Source of the DNA: Cheiracanthium punctorium
Taxonomy: Eukaryota; Arthropoda; Arachnida; Araneae; Cheiracanthiidae
Length of the DNA stretch: 64,000 nt
NCBI GenBank assembly: GCA_038373885.1
Contig: JAWZYV010018255.1
Location: 434,001-498,000 of the forward strand
Reading direction: 5' to 3'
Position numbers and translations under genes: made by a program. Positions 33,692 to 43,590 of the stretch are shown here, one piece after another; within the stretch, counting starts at the first letter, position 1; the number at the start of each line of letters is the position of its first letter. A model generated the notes under the pieces. It ran no database searches. It was not told the DNA's origin and was given only the letters and a program-made list of their open reading frames with translations.

Positions 33692-33866
33692 CAGTGGCGT
33701 AGCCAGAAATATTTCATGGAGGAGGGGGGGGGGCTACAACTACTGCAACTCACATATATGTAGACGTGTGTGTGATAAGGGAGAGAAGAATATACATTTT
33801 GTATGGCAAAAAAAATAATCATGGTGGGGGGATTGTGACACTATCCCTCCCTTGGCTACGCCCCTG
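33692..33866. mobile_element. hAT-type MITE, 175 bp
   Basis: The left end CAGTGGCGTAGCCAGAAAT is complementary to the right end TTGGCTACGCCCCTG (as CAGGGGCGTAGCCAA). These CAG.GGCGTAGCC termini are classical hAT ends. G-run and CCCTCCC tracts lie just inside. The 8-base flanks (ATCTCAAG / AAAAAACT) do not match, so the target duplication has decayed or one side was altered. Confidence 0.75.
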
Positions 33867-34733
33867 AAAAAACTATAAAATATATACGCCTGTAATAGAC
33901 ATAAGAGTGTTATGGAACGGTTTAATTGAATCATTTATAAATTTATCTTAAAAAAGTCGGTACATTAAGGACGATTGAAAACAATTATAATATTTTCCCA
34001 TTTTTTAAAATCAATATTTACAAAAAAGTGACATAAGAACTCAATCCTAAATTAAATTAGATATCTTAGTGCACTGACAAATATTTTCATAATTGCAATT
34101 TTACTGAAATTGCAAATATATTTAGCATAATATTTGTAAATCGTATTCTTTACTACTAGCATGTTATACAGAACATTACATAAGAAGTTACATAATAGAG
34201 AAACAGCTCTTAGTCATTCATATAACTTACTATGGTAAATAACTAAATAGTCCTGAAATGAAGATTTGTTTTCTTTGCAAGGAGCCGACATCTCACGTCA
34301 CTGCATGCGTCATTTAGAGCTACATAGGTCCTTTCTGGAGTTCTCTCACCATAATTTGGAACCTTTTCTGAGGATCCAAACTGTGGTGAACTGAAAATAG
34401 GCACTCCTTGGAAACTGCTAGGGACAACCGAAAGGATTTTCGGAAACACGGATTTAGCGAGCACTTCAAAAAATCTGAGATTTTCAACAAAAAGTACTCT
34501 AAACTGGAATATTGGCCTTCACCTTTTGTGCACTTCATATGGGTCAATTTTTGAAAGTGATGTATTTTCTCCATTCTTAATTTAGTTTACGCTTTTTAAA
34601 ATTGTTCATAAAGACAATTTTCTTAATTTGAAGAAGAATCGCTGTCACAGTAGGCTAATTTATTTTTACAGGTTCCTCGAGCTTTAAGCCGATTGCTTGA
34701 TTATAACCAATTTTCTCTCTTCAATCATTTCCA
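33867..34733. other. No supported gene
   Basis: 34240-34590 is GC-balanced with overlapping minus-strand frames (73 and 84 codons). No domain, splice context or element boundary is recognised. Confidence 0.45.
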
Positions 34734-35030
34734 GTGCGTACCTCAGTGGCTCAGTCGGATAAGCTAGGCTCAAATAAGAAGATTGAAAGAGAAGCAACCC
34801 GATCCTTAGTGTCACCCTTGGGAGGGTGACAACCTCTATCGTCAAAACTGCTGTGGGAATGTACACGCAGATAATAATAATACACGTAAAATCTCCAATG
34901 TCCTCCAAGTGCAAAAGATGTCTCTGCGGGTTTCAGCCCAGGTGTTAGGTATCTCACCTGGAAGTGGCTCAAAATTAGGAGACCACTCATAGTGAGCAAC
35001 GTTGGTCTGCATATTAGGTGTGTCAATTTA
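34734..35030 (+). mobile_element. Possible tRNA-derived SINE or related repeat
   Basis: CAGTGGCTCAGTCGGATAAG (34744-34763) reads like a tRNA A box (TGGCTCAGTCGG). The stretch then holds a CCCTTGGGAGGG palindrome and an ATAATAATAATA tail-like run near 34872. A second GC-rich segment follows to about 35030. No B box or target duplication could be fixed, so the call and borders are tentative. Confidence 0.3.
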
Positions 35031-36262
35031 AAATGGGCAGTATCTCCGGCACTCGTAGCGGTCCAACAGTGGGCAGCTGACTAGGTCATTAGAGAAGAAA
35101 ATTAATAATTTCTGGTGCTTGTTTCTCTGGCTTGCTTGGGAATAGGCTTTTTGCGTCAGCGTATTTGTATCAAGTGTTGCCTTTGGAAATAAGTGGATCA
35201 TTTCTGTAGAAAAATTGAAAGCGTACGCTGCGTATAATGTTAAGTGCAACATATTGCAACCAATTCCCACGATCTCTTGTTACAATTCACCCTTTGATGC
35301 CATTTTTAATCTATCACTCGATTACACTGAAATCTGTATTAGCATGAGCATGAGGCTTTACACAATAAAAAATGGATAAAATTAGTGATAAGTCCCTTAA
35401 GTATCCATGTCTTACTTGTGTACTGGAAGCAAAAACTTAAACTTTTTACTTTGGAACAATACAAACACGTTATCTACTATAGCACGTAGCCAACTCAACT
35501 GATATCTTGCAGCTTCTATCCTTGGACTGTTGGAGGGTTGTACTGTTGGATGGTTAACTGTTGGAAGGTTGTACCTCTCAGCCATCTCTGAACTGTAGTA
35601 GGAACTTTATCTCGTGTTAAATATGAAATGTTACGATTAAACCGTGTTATTTAAAACCCAGTCTCAACTACATAACATTTATAAAAAAATTAAAAGGACT
35701 TTTAATACCAAAAAGTTATAGTGTACTGAGACTTGTTTCGAAATTTAGAAGCCATTTATCAAAAGAATTTTCACTTTAATTAGGAGTTTTTGAACGCATC
35801 CCGTTAAATATGGAAGGAGTACGATTTTTTAAAAATGTTTTTATTTTGAATTTTAAACTCAATAATGTACAGTAAACCATTATTGTTGTTAAAGTTTTTC
35901 TATAGTTAAATTCTAGTGTAATTTACTTTAATTTAAATAGGACTTTGTAAATCATAAACCCCAAAACATATTTCGTTCGTGCAAATGTAATTTAAGTTAG
36001 AAGATTCCAAAACCGAATAGAAAACTATACTACTTAGGCATACGTTTCTATTTTTAACAATCATAAATATTTTTCCACTTCAAAAAATCTCCATTTTTTT
36101 ATTAAAGAAATGCAATTATGATTTAAAGCTATCATTTCCCAATTTCTTCGACGAAATAAAACAAAAAATATTAAATATTCTATGCATTGGTTTGTTTAAG
36201 AAAATACTCTCCAAACTTAGTAAATATCTTAAGAAGGAAAGAATTCATGAATTAATGAATTA
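35031..36262. other. No supported gene
   Basis: AT-rich, with one local near-duplication (CTGTTGGAGGGTTGTACTGT / CTGTTGGAAGGTTGTACCTC, about 35527-35580). A 36250-36262 ATTAATGA triplication abuts the inverted-repeat element. Confidence 0.5.
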
Positions 36263-38082
36263 ATGAAAGAATTCAGCACCTAGTTTAAAGAAGACAAAAT
36301 GCTGAATCAGCATCATGTAAACTGCATGCATATATATATATATGCTAAAGGCAACGACAGATTAAATCTTTATAAAGTAAATAGAACATTCATTTTTGAA
36401 CTGATTGGAGGACATTGATTGAAGTACATTGATAATTAAATTTTTAAAAATGCTACAAAGTCTTATTTATAATAAATCATTACTATTCCATCTCTAAAAT
36501 TATTTTTATAATTTGAAAATCAGAAACATTTTAAATTTTTATTATTTCCATATGATTTCCTTCATGTAATATATCTTCCTTTATTTATTCCCTTTTTGAA
36601 ACTGAATAAATGAAGCCAGTCTTAAATCAAATAAGGACATTTGCATGATAATATATAGCTTTATTATGTCCTTTAAATCAGAATTTTCAATAAAAATATT
36701 GAACCCGTAATTAATATTCACTTTTCGATTACGCGTTTGAAAGACGGGAGACAATTTATGCATAAAGCGTCATGAAAATCATTCAAGTTGTATGACTATT
36801 CAGGAAAAGCGCCAAGCCGTATACTTGAACTAATTTATAAGCTTGAATAACATTGAGATAGTTTTGATTATAAGTGAAAACTGTCAAACAAGCATAAGTA
36901 TATGAGTACGTGTTTGAAAAAAAAAAAATTCAATCGATATCGCATAATTTTCTTTTTGTAACTTTCTTAAAAATACGGGTAAAATCATTTGAGCATAAAT
37001 AATTTGAAACTATATTTTTAATTTTATTTTTCAAGATAATTCTTTTTAAATTATGTTTTATCACTAAACATTTACTGTTGTGATCAGTCCAAGAAATTTG
37101 CCACAACAAATGCTCTTGATTCCGAGTCGTAAAAGCTGTTTGTTTGTATTTTAATTCGTAATCATAAAATGCATTTTTTCCTAGGATATGTGGAAGATTA
37201 ATAGCAAAAAAAAATGAATGGCTGATAAACTCAAGAGCTTGAAAAAAAATATGATGTGAAAATGCTATAAGTTAAATCATTACAATTTTTGTTTCAAATT
37301 CTTTATTGTATTTTATATATTTAGACTCTAATCTAAATTCATTACGCTCCAAATGCATTAAATTTGCGTATATTGAGAAAAATGTATTTAAATGAGTACT
37401 TGTAATGTTGTGCATTAAATATTAGTATGTTTTGTAAAGATGATACCTGAAAATATTAAGAAAAATAGAAATAATTATTTAAACACTATTTATTTATTTT
37501 TAAAAATACCAATCTATCTTCGCTTAAATGCAAAAATACTTCCACCAACATTTGCATTAGTTTTATTTTGTGATGCTTAAGTTAGTTATTTTTAAATTTA
37601 AAATAAATTAAAATTTAAAATTCAACTAGAAAAAGGCCACATTATTATCCATATTTATTTCTTAGTTCTCTAAAATTAGCACATTTTACTCAAAAGTACT
37701 TTGTTTATTACGACGACCTAACATATTTCCAATGACATTTTTAATATAATTTAATGTATTGAATGTAACTGTAAATTATTTTTTCTTCTATCAGTCAAAT
37801 CCGTATGCGCAACGGAAACTAACAGAAAATTACCCACTTTTATTGTTTTTTTAATTGATTTTATTTAACTCATGCTAAATCGATTTTTATGAGATACATT
37901 AAAGTTATTCTTTCAGTCCTCCAATCAGTTCAAAAATAAATGTTCTATTTACTTTATAAATATTTAATCTGTCGTTGCCTTTAGCATATATATATATATA
38001 TATACATATATATATGCATGCATTTTACATGATGTTGATTCAGCATTTTGTCTTCTTTAAACTAGGTGCTGAATTCTTTCAT
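36263..38082. mobile_element. 1.8-kb element bounded by about 150-bp inverted repeats
   Basis: The left arm 36263-36413 (ATGAAAGAATTCAGCACCTA...TTTGAACTGATTGGAGGAC) is matched in reverse complement by 37916-38082. The only notable differences are the length of an internal TA microsatellite and single bases. The about 1.5 kb between the arms is AT-rich, has no coding frame above 60 codons, and contains copy 2 of the dispersed 175-bp element. No target duplication is obvious. It could be a long-TIR non-autonomous transposon or an inverted segmental duplication. Confidence 0.6.
36703..36875 (+). repeat. Dispersed 175-bp element, copy 2
   Basis: ACCCGTAATTAATATTCAC, GTTTGAAAGACGGGAGACAA, AAGCGTCATGAAAATCAT, TATGACTATTCAGG and GAACTAATTTATAAGCTT follow in the same order as at 8916-9090. 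Here the element sits inside the inverted-repeat element. Confidence 0.6.
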
Positions 38083-38762
38083 TTGATTAATAGTGTTCTG
38101 ATTTCTTAAATATTCTAAAGTGCACTTTATTCCAGAAAGCAAATTTAAATGCAGTCGCCTTTAAAACGAAAAGTTAAAGGAAAAAGTTCTTTTAAAACTT
38201 TTCCGTGTTCACATAAAAGTATTTGTTTTAGAAACGTCAAACACTTCCCTCAGGAAATAAATCAATCATTAAATCTGCACTTGAAAAAATACTTAAGTAC
38301 TTTTCACTTCTTGTAAAATATTTTTCATCAATGCATGTTTAGCTTATATTTCAGTCTTTGAACCTCCGATGAGTTTTAACTTATGGTTTAAGTTTTATGT
38401 TTTTATGAAAATCTTTCAAAATTTCGGTATAAAAATGAAAGAATGTAATTACACTATGAAGATTTTTTAAAAATTTAGACATTTATTCCTACTTTTATTA
38501 GCGTTTAATTTGATGCGTCATGTAATCAGTTAAAATGCTAGATCATCCACTGTGAATGATTTTTTGGACAAAAAAAATGTTAATTGAATTTGGTACGTTT
38601 ACTTAAAATGCTAACAAAGGTTAAGCTCAATTCACTTACTTTATTCACATATGTACCAAACAAACACCGCCAGGCAACTACTGATTCATTTTATTTACAT
38701 ATCCTCCAATATTTTACAGTTATTCATATTATAGTTTTCCTGTTTTATCTCACTAAAACACA

Positions 38763-38977
38763 CCACCACCATGGCCGAGTGGATAAGTCACTGAACATTT
38801 TAGACGGCTGAAGTTTGAAGGTCCTGCTCTCGAGTCTACGTCGAGGCTGTCGACCTAACGGTCCTGAATGGCGTTTTGATCGTTTCTCAAAAGTGCGCAT
38901 TAGAATACCTTAAAAAGTCCTCTGAACAAGGCAACATCCTTGTAGGCAGATGGCCCTTGTCCAGGCTTGCCAAAAAA
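38763..38977 (+). mobile_element. tRNA-derived SINE, 215 bp
   Basis: Flanked by a perfect 9-bp duplication TAAAACACA (38754-38762 and 38978-38986). The head CCACCACCATGGCCGAGTGG contains a near-perfect tRNA A box TGGCCGAGTGGATAAG (Leu/Ser-like). About 50 bases on, CTGCTCTCGAGTCTACG can serve as a B box. The body shares GTCGACCTAACGGTCCTGA with the SINE at 29738-29933. It ends in a short A-run. No intact tRNA gene: it lacks a closed acceptor stem. Confidence 0.8.
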
Positions 38978-39008
38978 TAAAACACATTAATCATTTCATA
39001 CACACATA

Positions 39009-39631
39009 CACTACTGGCCAAAAGTATTGCAAGTTTGAGAAATCTAACCATCGTTTCAAGAATAAGCCCAGAAAAATTGGACAGGAAATTTTCCAGATTT
39101 AAATATTTTTGTGAATTTATGTAGTATAATTGGGAAGATTGCATCTGAAAATCCCCTAAAAAACAAAATGAGTGCTTCAGGAACCAATAATTTAAGTGGC
39201 ACCATGAAACACCGAAGGAAGTGTTGTAAAACATTGTGGATTCCAAATCTAAAAGAGTGGCTGTTGTGATCAAAGTCAAGTCAAGGCTGCTCAGCAACAT
39301 AATAAATGATCTTTCTTTCAATTGCATTTATTTATTTTCCTCTTTTTGCAGAATAACTTGAAATTAATTCTTTGTTTAATTTTATTCTGGTGAGCCAAAA
39401 TGGATTATGATTTCTATAATAACCTATAAATTTTTATGCTATTTTTTCAATAAATTAAAAAATTATTTTTGTTCTTTAACATTATGCTATCTTGTTTTGG
39501 AAGTAATTAATTTAACATGTTGACATTAAAAAATATCAATTATACTGATTTTTAATTTTGAAGGGGGAGAGGGGGCTTAATCTTGAAAAGGGTTAGATTT
39601 CTGAAACTTGCAATACTTTTGACCAGTAGTG
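39009..39631 (+). mobile_element. Tc1-like transposon remnant, 623 bp
   Basis: The terminal inverted repeats CACTACTGGCCAAAAGTATT(GCAAGTTT) and (AAACTTGC)AATACTTTTGACCAGTAGTG pair over about 28 bases. TA lies on both sides (39007-39008, 39632-39633). CAC(T)ACTGGCCAAAAGTAT-type ends belong to Tc1-family elements. Most of the transposase is deleted; only a C-terminal piece remains at 39191-39306. It lies between a SINE and a Helitron, each within 40 bases. Confidence 0.85.
39191..39306 (+). pseudogene. Tc1 transposase C-terminal fragment
   Basis: The frame from 39191 reads FKWHHETPKEVL, a stop, then NIVDSKSKRVAVVIKVKSRL. This matches the end of Tc1 transposases (pattern W..IP.EV...LVDSM..R..AVIKAKG). 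The catalytic domain is absent and one stop interrupts the piece, so it is non-functional. Confidence 0.6.
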
Positions 39632-40704
39632 TACTTGTATACATATACTAGCTGACCCGGCAAACGTTGTATTGCCATATAAATTATTCCTAGGATTATT
39701 TTGGTAGAAAGAAATGACTAACTTATTGTAGGTGTGTGAGGATGTGGTATATGGGTGGAAGAGGCATGGAGCGCTGTGAACAATGCTGGAATATAAAAAT
39801 AACACAATACCAAACATTTATATTTTTAATTCATTGTAATTTATTCTTTACATTTATATATATCGCTAATTATAATAATTTTACTAAAAAATAATATCAT
39901 TCCCTTAACGGAATAGAGTGAACAATATTTTTAGCTAACACAAACAAACTGCATGGTTTGCCCACTCGAGATCATGCCACGTATAATTGTCCGTGTGAAA
40001 AACTTGGCGTGCTCAAATCTAAGCCACAAACAAACATAGTTTGGCCTTGAGACTTATTCATAGTCATTCCATAAAAAATTTTGTCCAAAAAAAAATAATA
40101 ATAAAAGGATGAAAATCTGAAATATTTTCAGATTTTAAATACGCACTATAGCGCTATATATTAAAATCGTATCATAATTTATGCGTCGTCCCTATTTTTC
40201 TCTCATATTCCATTAAGTTGGAAAGTGTATATTATTCATGACTGTGCTGTATTTTTTTTCTTGTTTCGTAAAACCCATCTTTGGAATCGAAATCTATCTT
40301 AAAATCGTCTACTAAAACTATTTTACAATATTCGCCAAGTACATTACAACTACACTTCATCGTTCTATATATTGTTTCGAATGCGCATCATAATACATGC
40401 GTATACCATGTATGTCTTTCTTAGGTTGATTCCTACTTTAACGCCTCTACTCTCGCCAAGGTGGCGATCATTAAACATATGCAGTTACAATGACAATTTT
40501 TTGCATTTATGTGGCAATCATAATTTAGAATTAAAATGGCGATTTGGAACAACATGTAAGCACAGCATGCCGTTACATTTTTATTTATTTTGGATTGCCA
40601 ATTAATGTAGTTGTAATAATAAAGTGTCTTCAAATTCCTTAACTGGTGCGTTTATCGCTAATTTGTTTACTTTAGTTTTCATCTGGTTCTTTTGGGAGCG
40701 CCGA

Positions 40705-40880
40705 AACGGTACGTACGTATTATGCCGGCGGTCACTTCCGCCAAACTACTTTTTCGTCAAATTTGCTGGCAAACTATTGCCAATCGTATTCCAAACCATC
40801 AACAATTTCATGTGCCCGGCATTTATCTTGGTGAAAATTGCTTGTCTTGGAGGACCGCCGGGATAATACGTAAGGACCGT
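40705..40880. other. Inverted repeat inside Helitron unit 1
   Basis: CGGTACGTACGTATTATGCC (40705 onwards, continuing GGCGGTC) is nearly the reverse complement of the sequence ending at 40880 (GACCGCCGGGATAATACGTA, continuing AGGACCG). The arms are about 27 bases, about 175 bp apart end to end. In unit 2 the right arm is intact but the left arm and about 70 adjacent bases are missing. Confidence 0.7.
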
Positions 40881-41613
40881 TGAAACTTGTGCATTACTCC
40901 TAGAGACCCATGACTGCAAAGCTCGCCAAAGTACGGGGATTTTTTAGGTTGGCGAGAGTGGGGATGTTAAAATAGGAATAAACTCTTTCTTGTACAATAA
41001 AACGCATCTTTGGAATCGAAATCTATCTTAAAATCGCCTACTGAAACTGTTTTACAATCTCCGCCAGGCATATTCGTCCTATAGGCATATTCATACTATG
41101 CCGCAAAGACATGAAATGGGAATCATAATCCATGAGTGTACAGTGTTTTCCTTTCTTGTTCCACAGAGAACTTCTTCGGAATAGAAATCTATATTAAAAT
41201 CGCCTAATAAAACTTTTACAATATACGCCAGGCGTTTTCTAACTATACGCGAAATATATTTATAATAAATTGTCACGTTTTGGCTCCGCATTTAGCGATC
41301 CATTAGCGAAAATTGCAAATCCCTGTGCGACTTTCAACATTTTATTAACGCCCCCCCCCTCTCAACGTTATCTGGCAAACACATTTGAAAAGGGACTCGA
41401 TGCGCTAATGCCTAGACAAAAATCCTGATTGAACTGATTAACACTCTGGTGCTACAAATTTTGATGTGGACCGCCCTTGTGACTTAGGGGTATGAGACAA
41501 AATCATATTCACAGACCTAACGAATATACATATAAAATTTCTTTAAAATCGGTCGAGCCGTTTTGGAGGAGTATGGAAACTAACACTGTGACATGAGAAT
41601 TTTATTTATTAGA

Positions 41614-41999
41614 TATACCCAATATGAGTTCAATCGAATGTACCGTTTAAACGCTAGAGCGCTTTCAAGAATTTCCCCCCCATACACCATAATGTAAAAG
41701 AAATCTTTGTAGTAGCCCAGTAGAAAAACTATAAGTTCTATATACATCAAAATCAAGGTCGGTCTTACGATGGTGGTTTATAACATATAAACCCAATTTG
41801 AGCTCAATCGAATGCCCCTTTTAGGAGCTATCGTGTTCACTCACACACACACACACACACATACAAACATACATCTCGTAAAAATAGCATAAATCAATTC
41901 AGAAGACCTCAAAACGTGTTAATACATCAAAATCTCGAAGTCGAATTTTTTTCATGATTACAATACTTTCCTTACAGGGTACATGTTCGGAAAGAAAAA
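41614..41999. repeat. Repeat segment between the two Helitron units
   Basis: It contains two copies of CCAAT(A/T)TGAG(T/C)TCAATCGAATG (41618 and 41794), a (CA)n run with ACATAC steps (41843-41873), and a tail with AAAATCTCGAAGTCGAATTT followed by TTACAATACTTTCCTT. Layout and tail resemble the family D repeats at 10.2 and 62.6 kb. Confidence 0.4.
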
Positions 42000-43484
42000 A
42001 GGATGAAAATCTGAAACACTTTCAGGTTTTAAATACACACTATAGTGCTATATATTAAAATCGTATCATTAGTTATACGTTGTCCATATTTTTCTTACTT
42101 ATTCCATTAAGTTTTAAAAGTGTATCATTATTTATGACTGTGCTGTATTTTTCTTGCTTGTTTCGTAAAACCCATCTTTGGAATCGAAATCTATCTTAAA
42201 ATCGCCTACTAATACTATTTTACAATCTTCGCCAAGTATATTACAAATATACTTCATCGTTTTATATATTGTTTCGAATGTGCATCATAATCCATGAATG
42301 TACCGGTTTGTCTTTCTTGGGTTGATTCCTACTTTAACGCCTCGACTCTCGCCAAGGTGGCGATCATTAAACATATGCAGTTACCATGACGATTTTTTGC
42401 ATTAATGTGGCAATCGTAATTTAAAAATAAAATGGCGATTTGGAACAACATGTAAGTAAAGCATGCCGTTACATTTTTATTTATTTTGAATTGCCAATTA
42501 ATGTAGTTTTAATAATTAAGTGTCTTCAGATTCCTTAACTGGTGCGTTTATCGCTAGTTTGTTTACTTTAGTTTTCATCTGGTTCTTTTGGGAGCGTTGA
42601 AACGGTACTTACCGTATCGTACAATCGTATTCCAAACCATCAACAATTTCATGTGCCCGGCATTTATCTTGGTTAAAAATTGCTTGTCTTGCCGGACCGC
42701 CGGGATAATACGTAAGTACCGTTAAAACTTGTGCATAACTCCCAGAGACCCATGACTGCAAAGCTTGCCAAAGTACGGGGATTTTTTAGGTTGGCGAGAG
42801 TGGGGATGTTAAAATAAGAATAAACTCTTTCTTGTACAATAAAACGCATCTTTGGAATCGAAATCTATCTTAAAATCGCCTACTGAAACTGTTTTACAAT
42901 CTTCGCCAGGCATATTCGTCCTATAGGCATATTCATACTATGCCGCAAAGACATGAAATGGGAATCATAATCCATGAGTGTACAGTGTTTTCCTTTCTTG
43001 TTCCACAGAGAACTTCTTCGGAATAGAAATCTATATTAAAATCGCCTAATAAAACTCTTTTACAATATACGCCAGGCGTTTTCTAACTATACGCGAAATC
43101 TATTTATAATAACTTGTCGCGTTTTGGCACCACATTTAGCGATCCATTATCAAGAATTGCAAACCTTGTGCGAATTTCAACATTTTATTAACTTCCCCCC
43201 CCCCTCTCCACATTATCTGGCAAACACATTTGAAAAGTGATTCGACACGCTAATGTCTACACAGAAATCCTGATTGAAATGAATAGCACTCGGGGGCTAA
43301 ACATTTTGGGGTGGACCGCCCTTATGACTTAGGGGTATGAGACATAGTTAACAACCAATTCTATGACCTAACGAATATACTTAGAAAATTTCATTAAAAT
43401 TGGTGGAGTGGTTTCGGAGGAGTTAGGTGACTAACACTGGGACAGGAGAATTTTATATATTAGATATATCATACATATACGTAT

Positions 43485-43526
43485 AGATATTCTATATCTA
43501 TATCTATCTGTCTATCTATCTATCTA

Positions 43527-43584
<58 letters not shown>
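43485..43584. repeat. Compound (TCTA)n(TA)n microsatellite
   Basis: TCTA steps from about 43485 to 43531 pass into pure TA to 43584, directly outside the 5' end of the composite Helitron. Confidence 0.95.
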
Positions 43585-43589
<5 letters not shown>

Positions 43590-43590
43590 G

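Larger units (their letters stand above)
39648..43464 (-). mobile_element. Composite non-autonomous Helitron, 3.8 kb
   Basis: Read on the minus strand, the outer 5' end is A|TCTAATATATAAAATTCTCC (43464) and the 3' end ...GCCGGGTCAGCTAG|T (39648), with a GGCAA...TTGCC fold just upstream. A second 5' terminus, A|TCTAATAAATAAAATTCTCA, lies at 41613. So 39648-41613 is a complete 1966-bp Helitron, and 42000-43464 is a second copy sharing the body but lacking the last about 460 bases of the 3' end. The copies are roughly 90-95% identical by eye. No Rep/helicase coding. Its block of TGAAA.TATTTCAGATTTT plus the about 40150-40240 landmarks relates it to copies A, B and C. Confidence 0.8.

Noticed and set aside
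38763..38840. tRNA gene
   Set aside because: A and B boxes are present but the acceptor and anticodon stems do not close, and the unit continues for 140 bases between target duplications. It is a SINE.
38887..39327. 146-codon open frame on the minus strand
   Set aside because: It spans the border between a SINE and a Tc1 remnant, and the real coding relic lies on the plus strand. It is an accidental frame.
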